Positions 44,363-54,656 of a stretch of DNA of 64,000 nucleotides are shown one piece after another. The translations under genes and the position numbers were made by a program. Position 1 is the stretch's first letter. Every line of letters starts with the position of its first letter. The DNA lies in assembly GCA_022649665.1 (NCBI GenBank), contig JALCOL010000003.1, positions 62,001-126,000 of the forward strand, given 5' to 3'. The notes below the pieces were generated by a model. The model did not search any database. It saw only the letters and a list, made by a program, of their open reading frames with translations, and had not been told where the DNA came from. The stretch comes from Enterococcaceae bacterium. GTDB taxonomy: Bacteria; Bacillota; Bacilli; Lactobacillales; Enterococcaceae.

Positions 44363-45790
44363 ATGAACTATTCAAAGAAATTAGAACCGCTCCCAAAAGG
44401 AGTGATGCCGGCCGCTTGGGCGATCGCTTTAGGCGCGATCGCGCCGATGCTGGATGCAACGATGGTCAATATTGCGATCAATCAGCTGTTGCGTGATTTT
44501 CACACGACCCTTGGCGTGATCCAGTGGGCGATCACGGGTTACGTTTTGGCGCTCGCAGTCGCTGTCCCGGTCGCCGGCTGGCTGATGAATCGTTTCAATG
44601 GCAAACGTGTCTTTATCGCCGCAGTAGCCGCTTTCGGCTTTTTCTCGATCTTGACTGGAGCAAGCTGGAATGTCGAAAGTTTGATCATTTTTCGGCTGCT
44701 GCAAGGGTTTTGCGGCGGGATCCTGACGCCGTTGATGTCAACACTTCTCGTCAAGACTGCTGGGCCTGAAAATCTCGGCCGCGTGATCTCGATCGTAACG
44801 ACCCCGATGATCTTTGGCCCTATTTTGGGGCCAGTTCTCGGCGGTTTTATTTTGCAGATCACGTCATGGCGCTGGATCTTCTTTATCAATGTTTTTATCG
44901 TTTTGGCGGCGCTGCCGCTGATGAATAAATTTGTGCCGGAGTTCGCACCCTTCAACCAAAAAAGTCGGCTGGACTTGGCTGGGATCGCGCTGCTTTCTTT
45001 TATGAGCGCTAGTTTGATTTACGGCGTCACGAAAGCTTCGACGGCCGCATCGTTTGCTGACATTTCAACGATCAGCTGGCTTTTTGCGGGATTCGCACTC
45101 TTAGGCTGCTATATTCTCTATGACCGCCGCAAGCGGGAGCAGACGGTACTGCCACTGAAATTGTTTGCCCACCGCGGCTTTTCCGCTGCCGCAAGCGGTA
45201 CATTTTTGGCAAACTTCGCGATCATGGGACCGATGCTGATCTTGCCGATGTTTTTTCAGAACATGCGCCATTTAAGCGCGATCGGAGCAGCGGTCGCCTT
45301 GATGCCGCAAGGAGTCGGGATGCTGGTCGCCCGCCCGTTCATCGGTTCGATGATCGACCGCATCGGCGCGAAATATGTAGTCTTGACCAGCCTTGCGGTC
45401 GCACTTTTTGGTACGATCCCGCTGGTTTTCATTACTGATAAGACCAGTATGATCTGGATCGCGCTGGCCCTTTTCGTCCGCGGGACGAGCGTCGGCGGGA
45501 TCACGCTGCCGCTGACAAGTGATGCTTATATCGGTCTGAAAGACACGGAGCTGCCGGAAGCCGGAGTCTGCATCAATATTTTGGAAAACTTAGGCTCAAG
45601 CTTTGGAACAGCGGTGATCGCAACGGCTGTTTCGGCGCTCATCCAAGAAATTCATCCGGCGATCAGCGTAAGTTTGCGCGGCTATCATGCCGGCTTTTTG
45701 ATTTCAACACTTGTGCTTGCATTGGTCTTTTTTCCGGCGGTTTTCTTAACGAACAAAGTAAAACCTGCCGCAGTCGGCACCGAAGTCTGA
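44363..45790 (+). CDS. DHA2-type multidrug MFS transporter
   Basis: A 475-residue EmrB/QacA-type drug:proton antiporter with about 14 membrane helices. MLDATMVNIAINQL in helix 1 and QWAITGYVLALAVAVPVAGWL in helices 2-3 with RLLQGFCGGILTPL in helix 4 are family motifs; GPILGPVLGGFI is the antiporter motif in helix 5. AAAGGTGA lies before ATG 44363. A MarR gene precedes it and a palindromic operator covers its promoter. Confidence 0.92.
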   Translation: MNYSKKLEPLPKGVMPAAWAIALGAIAPMLDATMVNIAINQLLRDFHTTLGVIQWAITGYVLALAVAVPVAGWLMNRFNGKRVFIAAVAAFGFFSILTGASWNVESLIIFRLLQGFCGGILTPLMSTLLVKTAGPENLGRVISIVTTPMIFGPILGPVLGGFILQITSWRWIFFINVFIVLAALPLMNKFVPEFAPFNQKSRLDLAGIALLSFMSASLIYGVTKASTAASFADISTISWLFAGFALLGCYILYDRRKREQTVLPLKLFAHRGFSAAASGTFLANFAIMGPMLILPMFFQNMRHLSAIGAAVALMPQGVGMLVARPFIGSMIDRIGAKYVVLTSLAVALFGTIPLVFITDKTSMIWIALALFVRGTSVGGITLPLTSDAYIGLKDTELPEAGVCINILENLGSSFGTAVIATAVSALIQEIHPAISVSLRGYHAGFLISTLVLALVFFPAVFLTNKVKPAAVGTEV

Positions 45791-45813
45791 TATGACCAGC
45801 AGAGGGTTATCTT

Positions 45814-45842
45814 TTGTTTGTGAAAGCCTTTCCGCCTATAAT
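45814..45842 (+). promoter_or_regulatory. Promoter of nitroreductase gene
   Basis: TTGTTT (45814-45819), 17-base spacer, TATAAT (45837-45842). Confidence 0.7.
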
Positions 45843-45870
45843 GAAGGGGAAAAGAAAGGGGAATTAGATC

Positions 45871-46413
45871 ATGGAAACAATGGATGCGATTTTGAGCCGC
45901 CGTTCGATTCGGCAATATACTGGTGAAAAAGTCACGGAAGCGGAATTGAAGACGATCTTGGCTGCCGCAGAAGCGTCACCAAGCGGGATGGATGAGTATG
46001 AAAATACGGTGATGACGGTGATCGAAAAGCCGGCGCTCTTGGAAAAGATCGATCAAGCTGCAAAAGCCGCCGCTGAAAAGAGCGGGAATGCGGATAAAAA
46101 CCCGCTCTATCAAGCGCCGACCTTTATCTTAGTTTCCGGCAAGAAGCCGGATGCCGAATCAGCCAATCTCATTTTTTCCAATGCAGCGATCGTCGTCGAA
46201 AATATGGCGCTTGCAGCAACAGATCTTGGCGTCGGCTGCTGCCATATTTGGGGAGTTGTCGAAATCATCGATCATGACCCGTCTTTGCTCAATGATTTGG
46301 ATCTGCCGGAGGGATTTATCCCGTGCTGCGGTCTGATCGTCGGGAAAACGAACGATCAATACACGAAGCGCGAGATCCCGCTGGACCGGATCAAATGCAC
46401 GCGGATCAAATAA
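45871..46413 (+). CDS. Nitroreductase family protein
   Basis: A 180-residue FMN enzyme. LSRRSIRQYTGEKVTEAEL and AAAEASPSGMDEYEN are the FMN-binding start, and NMALAATDLGVGCCHIWGVVE the central block; FIPCCGLIVGK closes the fold. AAGGGGAA-type sites precede ATG 45871. Single gene with its own promoter, followed by a remnant of the intergenic repeat. Substrate unknown; it may detoxify nitro or quinone compounds. Confidence 0.87.
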   Translation: METMDAILSRRSIRQYTGEKVTEAELKTILAAAEASPSGMDEYENTVMTVIEKPALLEKIDQAAKAAAEKSGNADKNPLYQAPTFILVSGKKPDAESANLIFSNAAIVVENMALAATDLGVGCCHIWGVVEIIDHDPSLLNDLDLPEGFIPCCGLIVGKTNDQYTKREIPLDRIKCTRIK

Positions 46414-46417
46414 AAAA

Positions 46418-46480
46418 ACTTTTGAAACACCGTTTATTCGCAAACAGGGACAGTGACAAATTTGTCACTGTCCCTGTTTG
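46418..46480 (+). repeat. Intergenic repeat element, copy D (3' part) with 40-base perfect palindrome
   Basis: CTTTTGAAACACCGTTTATTCG matches the right half of copies A and C; the front arm and internal hairpin are missing. The end is a perfect palindrome, 46441-46480, with 20-base arms and no spacer. It separates two converging genes. Confidence 0.85.
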
Positions 46481-46481
46481 C

Positions 46482-47321
46482 TTAAAATTCTTCATATACG
46501 GCTGGATCTTGATTTTTGATTCGTCCATCCGGCCGCGACATCGCGTTGATTTTCGCCATGTCTTCATCGGTCAAAGTAAAATCAAAGATCGCGAGATTTT
46601 CTTTTTGACGAAAAGCATGTGTCGATTTCGGGATCGGCATCACGCCGAGCTGTGTTTGCCAGCGCAAGATGATCTGCCCGGCTTCGCGGTGATATTTTTT
46701 TGCAAGCGCTCGGATCACCGGATCATTCATGACGTTGTTGGAGCTTGCGCGTCCCAAAGGGCTCCATGCTTGCGTCAGGATCGTGTGCTGCTGGTCATAA
46801 TCGCGCTGCGTTTTCTGATTGAAATACGGATGGAGTTCGATTTGATTGATGACCGGCAAGACGCCGGTTTCTTTTTGCAGGCGGTCGATGTGTTCTGGCA
46901 AAAAGTTCGAGACACCGATGCTTCTGACAAGGCCGAACTTTTGGGCGGCGATCAGCGCTTGCCACGCTTCGACATATAAATTTGTTTGCGGATTCGGCCA
47001 GTGGATCAAATAAAGATCAAAGTAATCCAGCCCCGTCCGGTACAGCGATTCTTCGATCGTTTGGATCGCTTCATCGTACCGATGATGTTTTCCCGGGAGT
47101 TTGGAGGAAACGATGATGTCTTCGCGCGGGATCTTCGTGCGGCGGAGTGCTTCAGCGACCGTTCCTTCGTTTTGATAGTTGAACGCAGTATCGATCAAAC
47201 GGTAGCCGACGTTCAGGGCTGAAGTCAGGGCATTGACGCCTTTTGCGCCGACCAGTTTATAAGAGCCAAAACCGACTTTCGGGACTTCAAGACCATCGCG
47301 CAATTGATAATTTTCACTCAT
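46482..47321 (-). CDS. Aldo/keto reductase
   Basis: A 279-residue NADPH-dependent reductase. VGFGSYKL, DTAFNYQNEGTVAEAL with the catalytic Asp/Tyr, SSKLPGKHHRYDEA with the Lys, and DLYLIHWPNP with the His form the complete tetrad. SIGVSNFLPEHIDRL and IPKSTHAFRQKENL are typical cofactor regions. ATG 47321 is chosen because AAAGGATG then has a proper spacing; ATG 47330 would be too close. Broad-range aldehyde/ketone reductase, exact role unknown. Confidence 0.92.
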   Translation of the reverse strand: MSENYQLRDGLEVPKVGFGSYKLVGAKGVNALTSALNVGYRLIDTAFNYQNEGTVAEALRRTKIPREDIIVSSKLPGKHHRYDEAIQTIEESLYRTGLDYFDLYLIHWPNPQTNLYVEAWQALIAAQKFGLVRSIGVSNFLPEHIDRLQKETGVLPVINQIELHPYFNQKTQRDYDQQHTILTQAWSPLGRASSNNVMNDPVIRALAKKYHREAGQIILRWQTQLGVMPIPKSTHAFRQKENLAIFDFTLTDEDMAKINAMSRPDGRIKNQDPAVYEEF

Positions 47322-47344
47322 GGGGATCATCCTTTCTGGAGTGC

Positions 47345-47374
47345 ATTATAGTTGATGCTATTGTAGCATTGAAA
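47345..47374 (-). promoter_or_regulatory. Promoter of aldo/keto reductase with palindromic spacer
   Basis: On the minus strand TTTCAA (47369-47374) and TATAAT (47345-47350), 18-base spacer. The spacer holds the palindrome ATGCTATTGTAGCAT (47355-47369), a candidate operator with no assigned regulator. Confidence 0.55.
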
Positions 47375-47413
47375 CGCTGCAAGCGCTGTTCCTAAGCCTT
47401 CAAGGGTTTTTAT

Positions 47414-47468
47414 TTGTCAAAGATCACGAGCAGGACTATGATATTAATGAAATTTAGGTGAGACTAAA
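47414..47468 (+). promoter_or_regulatory. Promoter and MntR-type operator
   Basis: TTGTCA (47414-47419), 17-base spacer, TATGAT (47437-47442). TTTAGGTGAGACTAAA (47453-47468) is an inverted repeat resembling DtxR/MntR boxes and lies just after the start site, predicting manganese-dependent autorepression of mntR and mntH. Confidence 0.7.
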
Positions 47469-47505
47469 CATCCAAATCAAGGTATGCCTCAAAGGAGGAG
47501 CAGCG

Positions 47506-47892
47506 ATGAGTCCAAACAAAGAAGATTATTTAAAAGCGATCTTCGAGTTCAGCGGCACGGCGGTTTATATCCCGAACAAATATATCGCGGAGAAGTTGGG
47601 GATCGCTCCTGCATCGGTCACTGAAATGCTGAACAAGCTGGCTGACGAGAAACTGATCCGCTATTTCCCATATAAGGGTTCGCAACTGACTGCGCGCGGG
47701 CAAAAATTTGCCGAAAAATTATCGCGCGATCACAAAATGTGGGTCCATTTTTTAGTGGAGTATCTTTCCTATCAGCCGGTCGAGGCGCATGAGATCGCTG
47801 AGAAGCTGGAACATATCTCGCTGCAAGATCTGCCGGAACGCATGGAAAAATTTGTCGCCAGACTTGAAAAGGGACCGAAAGAAGCAAGTTGA
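47506..47892 (+). CDS. mntR: DtxR/MntR-family metal-dependent regulator
   Basis: A 128-residue regulator. Residues 1-70 are the DtxR winged helix (SPNKEDYLKAIFEF, IAEKLGIAPASVTEMLNKLADEKLI), followed by the metal-binding dimerisation part (HKMWVHFLVEYLSY, HEIAEKLEHIS). It lacks the SH3-like third domain, as MntR does. AAAGGAGGAG precedes ATG 47506. mntH lies 39 bases downstream, so it probably represses manganese uptake when manganese is sufficient. Iron sensing cannot be excluded. Confidence 0.85.
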   Translation: MSPNKEDYLKAIFEFSGTAVYIPNKYIAEKLGIAPASVTEMLNKLADEKLIRYFPYKGSQLTARGQKFAEKLSRDHKMWVHFLVEYLSYQPVEAHEIAEKLEHISLQDLPERMEKFVARLEKGPKEAS

Positions 47893-47931
47893 AAAGATTG
47901 TTTGATTTTGAAAGATGGAGAGTGATGATTC

Positions 47932-49359
47932 TTGAAGAAGAGAAAAAAAGACGTCAGCATGTCGGACAAGCATAAAGAGAATCTGACCGCTGATGAGCTG
48001 AACAAACACGGACACGAGAAGCTGATCTATCATTCAGATGACAATGTTTCGCTGGAGGAGATCAACAACACCGTGCCGATCCCCGATAAAAATGCGGGCT
48101 TCGTCAAAACGATGCTCGGCTGGGTCGGGCCAGGAGCCTTGGTCGCAGTCGGCTATATCGATCCCGGAAATTGGGTCACTTCGATTGGTGCCGGCGCAAA
48201 CTTCCAATACAAACTGCTCACGATTTGTTTGATCTCAGGCGTTGTTGCAATGTTTCTGCAATCAATGTGCGCTCGTTTGGGAATCGCGACAGGGATGGAC
48301 TTAGCGCAAGCGACTCGTTCGCACGTATCCTCTTTTTGGGGGATCGTTCTTTGGGTGATCGCCGAGCTTGCGATCATGGCGACCGACATCGCTGAGATCA
48401 TCGGTTCAGGGATCGCATTGATGCTGCTGTTTCATATCCCTTTGATCGCCGGGATCATTATAACCGCCTTTGATGTCCTCTTGCTGCTGCTCCTCATGAA
48501 GCTGGGCTTCCGCAAAATCGAAGCGATCGTGATCACCTTGATCGGGGTCGTCCTCGTCGTTTTCGTTTATGAAGTCGTGCTCTCGCAACCCGTTTGGTGG
48601 TCGGTCTTTGCCGGCTATATTCCGCATATGGATATCGTTACGAATCCCTCGATGTTGTATCTTGCTTTAGGGATCGTTGGCGCGACCGTCATGCCGCATA
48701 ATCTGTATCTTCATTCGTCGATCGTTCAATCCAGTCAATATGACCGCCAGTCGGTCGAATCAAAGAAAACCGCGATCCACTTCAGCAATATCGACTCCAA
48801 TACGCAATTATCGATCGCGATCGTCATCAATTCCCTGCTGCTGATCCTCGGAGCTTCCTTGTTTTTCGGCCAAGCCGATGCCGGCGGGACATTTGAAGCG
48901 ATTTTCGAATCGCTGCAAAACAGCAAGATCGTCGGCGCGATCGCAAGTCCGGCCCTGAGTGTTCTCTTTGCAGTAGCGCTTCTCGCCTCCGGTCAAAATT
49001 CGACGATCACGGGGACGCTTTCCGGACAGATCGTAATGGAAGGTTTCCTGCACTTGCGGATGCCGCTTTGGGCAAGACGGCTAGTTACGCGGTTGTTTTC
49101 GATCATTCCAGTTTTGATTTTCGCGATTCTTTATAAAGGAAACCAGGTAAAGATCGAAAGTCTGATGACTTTCTCACAGGTCTTCTTGAGTATCGCGCTG
49201 CCGTTCTCGCTGTTTCCGCTGACTTATCTAACGAGTGACGAGAAATTCATGGGCAAGGAGTTCGTGAACAAGTCATGGATCAAATGGAGTGCGTATACGA
49301 TCACGCTTATTTTGACCGGGCTCAACATTTGGCTGATCTACAGCACACTGTTTGCTTGA
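47932..49359 (+). CDS. mntH: NRAMP manganese transporter
   Basis: A 475-residue NRAMP protein, proton-driven Mn(II) importer, with about 11 membrane helices. The metal-site motif IDPGNW in helix 1 and [10 protein letters not shown] in helix 6 are canonical; [22 protein letters not shown] follows. The N-terminus (about 50 residues) is hydrophilic. TTG 47932 with GGAGAG upstream is the likely start; an ATG at 47959 is an alternative. It is downstream of mntR and directly followed by a universal stress protein gene. Confidence 0.94.
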   Translation: MKKRKKDVSMSDKHKENLTADELNKHGHEKLIYHSDDNVSLEEINNTVPIPDKNAGFVKTMLGWVGPGALVAVGYIDPGNWVTSIGAGANFQYKLLTICLISGVVAMFLQSMCARLGIATGMDLAQATRSHVSSFWGIVLWVIAELAIMATDIAEIIGSGIALMLLFHIPLIAGIIITAFDVLLLLLLMKLGFRKIEAIVITLIGVVLVVFVYEVVLSQPVWWSVFAGYIPHMDIVTNPSMLYLALGIVGATVMPHNLYLHSSIVQSSQYDRQSVESKKTAIHFSNIDSNTQLSIAIVINSLLLILGASLFFGQADAGGTFEAIFESLQNSKIVGAIASPALSVLFAVALLASGQNSTITGTLSGQIVMEGFLHLRMPLWARRLVTRLFSIIPVLIFAILYKGNQVKIESLMTFSQVFLSIALPFSLFPLTYLTSDEKFMGKEFVNKSWIKWSAYTITLILTGLNIWLIYSTLFA

Positions 49360-49384
49360 GAAACTGAAAGGGGAATCTTCATTT

Positions 49385-49822
49385 ATGGATGAAAAAGAGA
49401 TGTTCAAACGCATTTTGGTCGCAGTCGATGATTCTGATGATGCGCAGCTGGCTTTTGAGTTTGCGATCAAAAAAGCGGCGGATATCGGCGCGGAGCTGTA
49501 TATCGTTTCGATTTTAGAGCCGGACGATATGAACGTTTATCAGGTGCTCAGTAAAGATTACATCCACGGCCAGCGCTCCGAACTTGAGGAGCATATCAAA
49601 AGCTATGTCGAACGTGCCCGCGCGGCGGGTGTCGCGAAAGTCTTTCCGCTTGTCAGTGAAGGCAAGCCTGGGAAAGTGATCGTGCATGCCGTCATTCCCG
49701 AAATCAAGCCAAGTGTCCTTGTGATCGGTTCCTTGGCTAAGAAGGGACCCAAAAAATATATGGGTTCAGAAGCCGCCTATATGGCAAAGTATGCTTCGAT
49801 CTCTGTATTGGTCGTCAGATGA
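49385..49822 (+). CDS. Universal stress protein UspA family
   Basis: A 145-residue UspA-fold protein. RILVAVDDSDDAQLAFEFA is the first strand-helix, and VLVIGSLAKKGPKKYMGSEAAYMAKYASISVLVVR holds a G-x(9)-G-[S/T]-like nucleotide loop in modified form. AAAGGGG lies before ATG 49385. It starts 25 bases after mntH, a frequent arrangement in lactobacilli, and may regulate or protect manganese uptake under stress; this is inferred from position. Confidence 0.88.
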   Translation: MDEKEMFKRILVAVDDSDDAQLAFEFAIKKAADIGAELYIVSILEPDDMNVYQVLSKDYIHGQRSELEEHIKSYVERARAAGVAKVFPLVSEGKPGKVIVHAVIPEIKPSVLVIGSLAKKGPKKYMGSEAAYMAKYASISVLVVR

Positions 49823-49852
49823 GAACTTTATAAAAAAATTCTAATAAAATGG

Positions 49853-49881
49853 TTGACACATTCTCATTTTTCCGGTACGCT
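49853..49881 (+). promoter_or_regulatory. Promoter of the leu operon
   Basis: TTGACA (49853-49858), 17-base spacer, TACGCT (49876-49881), upstream of the leader peptide. Confidence 0.75.
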
Positions 49882-49938
49882 AATAACAACTTATTCATGT
49901 TGCAAAATATTCTGACAATGAAACGGAGGGGAAGCAAA

Positions 49939-50001
49939 ATGGATCGATCAGGCAAACAAACACAATTTATCTGTTTCGCTTCTCTTTTGCTGTTGCCATA
50001 G
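49939..50001 (+). CDS. leuL: Leucine leader peptide (20 aa)
   Basis: ATG 49939 opens a 20-codon frame ending in CASLLLLP-type sequence (four consecutive Leu codons, CTT TTG CTG TTG, then CCA) and TAG 49999-50001. CGGAGGGG lies seven bases before the start. Ribosome stalling at the Leu run when leucyl-tRNA is scarce would free the downstream RNA to avoid the terminator at 50034-50083. It lies between the leu promoter and leuA. Confidence 0.85.
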   Translation: MDRSGKQTQFICFASLLLLP

Positions 50002-50033
50002 GGCCTCCGTCATCATTGGGGCCCTTCTTCGCA

Positions 50034-50083
50034 TTGCATCCATTCGGTCGATGAACCGGGGGGATGGAGTGCTTTTTTTGTAC
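50034..50083 (+). terminator. Attenuator terminator of the leu operon
   Basis: GCATTGCATCC (50034-50044) pairs with GGATGGAGTGC (ending 50075), with an inner CGGT/ACCG stem, then TTTTTTT. Competing pairings are visible: ACGGAGG of the leader ribosome site with CCTCCGT (50004-50010), and GGGCC (50001-50005) with GGGCCC near 50023-50028. Confidence 0.85.
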
Positions 50084-50106
50084 TTTTAATCTGAGGAGGA
50101 AATTAA

Positions 50107-51621
50107 ATGAGAAAAGTCCAGCTATTCGATACTACTTTACGAGACGGCGATCAAACACCGGGAGTCAATTTTAATATCCAGGAAAAAGTACAAATCGCAC
50201 GGCAATTGGAACGTTGGGGGATCGATGCGATCGAAGCCGGATTTCCCGTTGCATCCCCGGGAGATTTTGAAGCAGTCCGCGAAATCGCAAATTCGGTTGA
50301 AAAAATGCGGGTCGTCGGGCTCGCACGCTGCCAAAAAAAAGATATCGACCGCGCGTATGAAGCGCTCAAAGGGGCGAAGCTTCCGCAGATCCATGTCTTC
50401 ATTGCAACAAGTCCGGTCCATATGGAATACAAACTAAAAATGACCCCGGATGAAGTGCTGGAAAGCATCGCTGAACACGTCAGCTACGCGAAAGAAAAAT
50501 TTGAACTGGTCCAGTTTTCACCGGAAGACGCGACGCGGACCGAACCGGAATTTTTACGGATCGCGATCCAGACAGCCGTTGATGCCGGCGCGCGGATCAT
50601 CAATATCCCCGACACGGTCGGCTACAGCAATCCGAACGAATATGGGGCGATCTTCCGAAAACTGAAAAAAGAAATCGTCTGCGATGAGGAGATCATTTAT
50701 TCCTCCCATTGCCATGATGACCTGGGAATGGCGACCGCCAATGCACTGGCAGCGATCGAAAACGGGGCTTCGCGCGTTGAAGGAACCGTCAACGGGATCG
50801 GCGAACGTGCTGGAAATACCGCACTGGAGGAAATCGCGTTAGCACTTTATATCCGCAAAGACTATTATGAAGCGCAAACAAAAATCGTTTTAAATGAAAC
50901 GAAAAAAACAAGCGACCTCGTCAGCCGGCTTTCGGGAGTCGCGGTTCCGCGCAACAAAGCGGTCGTCGGCTCGAACGCTTATGCACATGAATCCGGGATC
51001 CATCAAGACGGCTTTCTTAAAAATCCGAATACGTATGAGATCATTACGCCGACACTCGTGGGCGTCAGCGACTCGTCGCTGCCGCTCGGCAAACTTTCGG
51101 GACGCCATGCTTTCAAAGCGCGGCTCGAAAAGCTGGGGTATACCTTCCCTGATGAACAAATCGCCAAATTCTTCAAATCTTTCAAAGTATTGGCGGACAA
51201 AAAGCGCGAGATCACTGATCAGGACCTGATCGCCTTGATCCACGGAAATCAAAGTGAAAATCCCGAGTATACGATCGGCCAGCTGCAACTGCAATATGTT
51301 TCTGACGGCTATCAAGGAGCGATCGCAACCGTGAATCACGGCGAAGTCCAAGTAACGGATTCGGCAGTCGGCGGCGGGAGCATCCAGGCGATCTACAACA
51401 CGATCGACCGCATCATGAAGAGCCATTACAAACTAACGCAGTACCGCATCCAAGCGATCACCGGCGGCGAAGATGCCCAAGCCGAAGTCCATGTAAGCAT
51501 TCAAAATGACGATGGCCAGTTGATGAACGGGGTCGGGATCGATTTCGATGTGCTGCAGGCTTCTGCGAAAGCTTATTTGGAAGCAGTCGCTAATTTGAAA
51601 GCAATGGAGGGAAACGAATGA
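50107..51621 (+). CDS. leuA: 2-isopropylmalate synthase
   Basis: A 504-residue enzyme condensing acetyl-CoA with 2-oxoisovalerate, first step of leucine synthesis. [17 protein letters not shown] holds the catalytic metal-binding Asp, [23 protein letters not shown] the HxH metal ligands, and the last 110 residues the LeuA allosteric domain for leucine feedback. GAGGAGGAA precedes ATG 50107. It overlaps leuB by four bases. Confidence 0.95.
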   Translation: MRKVQLFDTTLRDGDQTPGVNFNIQEKVQIARQLERWGIDAIEAGFPVASPGDFEAVREIANSVEKMRVVGLARCQKKDIDRAYEALKGAKLPQIHVFIATSPVHMEYKLKMTPDEVLESIAEHVSYAKEKFELVQFSPEDATRTEPEFLRIAIQTAVDAGARIINIPDTVGYSNPNEYGAIFRKLKKEIVCDEEIIYSSHCHDDLGMATANALAAIENGASRVEGTVNGIGERAGNTALEEIALALYIRKDYYEAQTKIVLNETKKTSDLVSRLSGVAVPRNKAVVGSNAYAHESGIHQDGFLKNPNTYEIITPTLVGVSDSSLPLGKLSGRHAFKARLEKLGYTFPDEQIAKFFKSFKVLADKKREITDQDLIALIHGNQSENPEYTIGQLQLQYVSDGYQGAIATVNHGEVQVTDSAVGGGSIQAIYNTIDRIMKSHYKLTQYRIQAITGGEDAQAEVHVSIQNDDGQLMNGVGIDFDVLQASAKAYLEAVANLKAMEGNE

Positions 51622-52673
51622 CAAATGAAAAAGTAATCGCTGCGCTTCCTGGTGACGGGATCGGCCCAGAGATCATGGACGCGGCGTTAAAAATTTTGCG
51701 TCAGCTCGATCAAAAATACGACCTGCATTTCAAAATCGCTCAATTTCCTTTTGGAGCTGCGGGGATCAAAGAAAGCGGAACGCCGCTTCCCGATAAAACG
51801 CTCACCGCGTGCGCACAGGCCGATGCGATCTTGTTAGCAGCGATCGGTGATCCCGCATATGAACATGCGGCTGAAACGCCGGAAGCGGGACTTTTGAAAT
51901 TGCGCAAATCACTTGAACTATTCGCAAATATCCGGCCGATCAAAGTTTCGCCGGTGATCGCTCCGCGTTCGCCGATCAAGCCGGAAGTGATCGCCGGCAC
52001 TGATTTCGTGATTGTGCGCGAGCTGACTGGCGGCCTTTATTTCGGCAAACCGCGCGCATTGACGGAAACCTCCGCCCTTGATACTTGTGTGTATTCAAAA
52101 GCGGAGATCGAACGCATTTTGCATGTGGCGTTTCAAATGGCGCAAAAAAGGAAAAAGATCGTGACAAGCGTCGATAAGGCGAACGTACTCGCGACCAGCA
52201 AATTATGGCGCAAGATAGTCGAAGAAGTCGCCGCCCAATATCCTGACGTGACACTGCATCATCAGCTCGTTGACAGCTGCGCGATGATGTTGATCAAAAA
52301 TCCGAGCGAATTCGATGTCGTCGTCACTGAGAATCTTTTCGGCGATATTTTAAGCGATGAAGCCTCGGTTATTCCAGGTTCGCTCGGGATGATGCCGAGT
52401 GCTTCGCTTTCCGCGGGCGGACCGGCACTTTATGAACCGATCCATGGTTCAGCGCCTGACATTGCCGGCAAAAATTTGGCGAATCCGATCTCGATGCTTT
52501 TATCGATGACGATGATGCTGCGCGACACTTTTCAGCTGAATGAGATCGCAAAGCGTGTTGAAGATGCGATCGACCAGCTGTTAGATGAAGGAATCATGAC
52601 AAAAGATCTGGGCGGCGAAGAGACGACCACCAGTTTTGTTGAAAAACTATCCAAAACGCTCGAGGAGGAATGA
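51618..52673 (+). CDS. leuB: 3-isopropylmalate dehydrogenase
   Basis: A 351-residue NAD-dependent decarboxylating dehydrogenase. [18 protein letters not shown] opens the protein; [33 protein letters not shown] and [19 protein letters not shown] are the substrate, Mg and catalytic blocks. ATG 51618 overlaps the leuA stop (ATGA). leuC follows after three bases. Confidence 0.95.
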   Translation: MTNEKVIAALPGDGIGPEIMDAALKILRQLDQKYDLHFKIAQFPFGAAGIKESGTPLPDKTLTACAQADAILLAAIGDPAYEHAAETPEAGLLKLRKSLELFANIRPIKVSPVIAPRSPIKPEVIAGTDFVIVRELTGGLYFGKPRALTETSALDTCVYSKAEIERILHVAFQMAQKRKKIVTSVDKANVLATSKLWRKIVEEVAAQYPDVTLHHQLVDSCAMMLIKNPSEFDVVVTENLFGDILSDEASVIPGSLGMMPSASLSAGGPALYEPIHGSAPDIAGKNLANPISMLLSMTMMLRDTFQLNEIAKRVEDAIDQLLDEGIMTKDLGGEETTTSFVEKLSKTLEEE

Positions 52674-52676
52674 TCC

Positions 52677-54047
52677 ATGGGAAAAACCTTATTTGATAAA
52701 CTCTGGGACCGGCATGTCGTGATCTCACGTCCCGGTGAACCTGAGCTGCTGTATGTCGATCTTCAGCTGATCCATGAAGTGACGTCTCCGCAGGCCTTTG
52801 AAGGTTTGCGCGAAGCCGGCCGCAAACTGCGCCGTCCAGAAAAGACGTTTGGGACGATCGATCACAATGTTCCGACAAAAGATATTTTCAATATCAAAGA
52901 TGAAGTGGCAAAAAAGCAGATCGAAACTTTAGAAAAAAACTGCCGCGAATTTGGGGTCGAGTTTTGCGAAAACGGCAGCGAACGGCAAGGGATCGTTCAC
53001 ATGGTCGGTCCCGAGACCGGCCTCACACAGCCCGGCAAATTGATCGTATGCGGGGATTCCCATACCGCGACCCACGGAGCTTTTGGGGCGCTGGCGTTTG
53101 GGATCGGCACCAGTGAAGTCGAGCATGTTTTTGCAACGCAGACGATTTGGCAAAAGAAACCGAAAACGATGGGGATCAAGAACACCGGCAAACTGCCGCA
53201 AGGCGTTTATGCAAAAGACGTGATTTTAGCGCTGATCGCGAAATACGGTGTTGATTTCGGCGTCGGCTATGCCGCTGAATTTTTCGGCGACACGATCACG
53301 GCACTTTCGATGGATGAACGCATGACGATCTGCAATATGGCGATCGAAGGCGGCGCCAAGATGGGCCTGATCGCTCCCGACGATAAAACGTTCGACTATG
53401 TGGCCGGGCGCGAATTCGCGCCGCTCGATATGGATGCGGCGATCAAAGATTGGCGGAAGCTTCCGAGTGACGCGGATGCGAAGTATGACAAAGTGCTTGA
53501 ACTCGATGCCGGCAAACTCGCACCGATGGTCACGTGGGGCACGAATCCCGAAATGGGGGTAATGATCGATGAGGTGCTGCCGGAAGCCCAAGACTTGAAT
53601 GACGAACGAGCTTATCAGTATATGGATCTTCAGGCTGGTCAAAAAATCGAAGAGATCCCGATCGGGTATGTTTTTATCGGTTCTTGTACGAACGGGCGAC
53701 TATCTGATCTGAAAGAAGCCGCGGCGATCGTGCGCGGCAAACAGATCGCACCGGCGGTCACCGGAATCGTGGTGCCCGGCTCGCGAACGGTCAAACATGA
53801 TGCTGAGGCGCTCGGTCTTGATAAGGTATTCAAAGAAGCGGGTTTTGAATGGCGGGAGCCCGGCTGTTCGATGTGTCTCGGAATGAATCCAGACCAAGTG
53901 CCCGCAGGGATCCACTGCGCCTCGACTTCGAATCGTAATTTTGAAGGCCGCCAAGGCAAAGGGGCTCGTACGCATCTTTGTTCGCCGGCAATGGCCGCGA
54001 CTGCGGCACTTTACGGGCATTTTGCTGATCTGCGGAAGGAAGGGTGA
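52677..54047 (+). CDS. leuC: 3-isopropylmalate dehydratase large subunit
   Basis: A 456-residue aconitase-family subunit that holds the 4Fe-4S cluster. [41 protein letters not shown] and [13 protein letters not shown] contain the three cluster Cys and active-site residues. AGGAGGAA precedes ATG 52677. It works with LeuD to interconvert 2- and 3-isopropylmalate. Confidence 0.95.
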   Translation: MGKTLFDKLWDRHVVISRPGEPELLYVDLQLIHEVTSPQAFEGLREAGRKLRRPEKTFGTIDHNVPTKDIFNIKDEVAKKQIETLEKNCREFGVEFCENGSERQGIVHMVGPETGLTQPGKLIVCGDSHTATHGAFGALAFGIGTSEVEHVFATQTIWQKKPKTMGIKNTGKLPQGVYAKDVILALIAKYGVDFGVGYAAEFFGDTITALSMDERMTICNMAIEGGAKMGLIAPDDKTFDYVAGREFAPLDMDAAIKDWRKLPSDADAKYDKVLELDAGKLAPMVTWGTNPEMGVMIDEVLPEAQDLNDERAYQYMDLQAGQKIEEIPIGYVFIGSCTNGRLSDLKEAAAIVRGKQIAPAVTGIVVPGSRTVKHDAEALGLDKVFKEAGFEWREPGCSMCLGMNPDQVPAGIHCASTSNRNFEGRQGKGARTHLCSPAMAATAALYGHFADLRKEG

Positions 54048-54053
54048 CCTGAG

Positions 54054-54656
54054 ATGGAAAAATTTATACAGCATACGGGGATCCTTGTCCCGATCATGAA
54101 TGACAACATCGATACCGATCAGCTGATTCCGAAAGCATATTTGAAGCGTGTCGAGAAAACCGGGTTCGGCAAGTACTTGTTCGATGAATGGCGCTATCTG
54201 CCGGACGGCAGCGACAATCCCAAGTTTCCGCTGAACGATCCGGACTACCGCCAAGCGACGATTTTAGTCGCAGGCGACAACTTCGGTTCGGGATCCTCGC
54301 GCGAACATGCTGCCTGGGCGCTCAAAGATTATGGCTTTCGCGCGATCATCGCCGGCAGTTTCAGCGATATCTTCTTTATGAACGCGACGAAAAACGGGCT
54401 GGTCCCGGTCACGCTTCCGCAAGCGGCGCGCGAGCAATTAGCAAAAATCAGCCGGATGACTCCGGTCACCGTCGACTTGGAGCAGCAAGAAGTCCGTGCC
54501 GGTGAATACGTCTATCCTTTTGCATTTGACGCGACTTGGCGCGAGAAACTTTTGAATGGGCTGGACGACATCGCGATCACGCTGGCCGATGAGGATCAGA
54601 TCGAATCTTATGAACAAACGATCCCAGCGTATTGGCAAAAAGCAAAGCAGCAGTGA
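54054..54656 (+). CDS. leuD: 3-isopropylmalate dehydratase small subunit
   Basis: A 200-residue swivel-domain subunit. [20 protein letters not shown] and [27 protein letters not shown] are the conserved blocks, the latter binding substrate. It starts six bases after leuC with GGAAGGG upstream. Last gene of leuABCD; no ilv genes are linked, so branched-chain precursors come from elsewhere or 2-oxoisovalerate from valine. Confidence 0.95.
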   Translation: MEKFIQHTGILVPIMNDNIDTDQLIPKAYLKRVEKTGFGKYLFDEWRYLPDGSDNPKFPLNDPDYRQATILVAGDNFGSGSSREHAAWALKDYGFRAIIAGSFSDIFFMNATKNGLVPVTLPQAAREQLAKISRMTPVTVDLEQQEVRAGEYVYPFAFDATWREKLLNGLDDIAITLADEDQIESYEQTIPAYWQKAKQQ

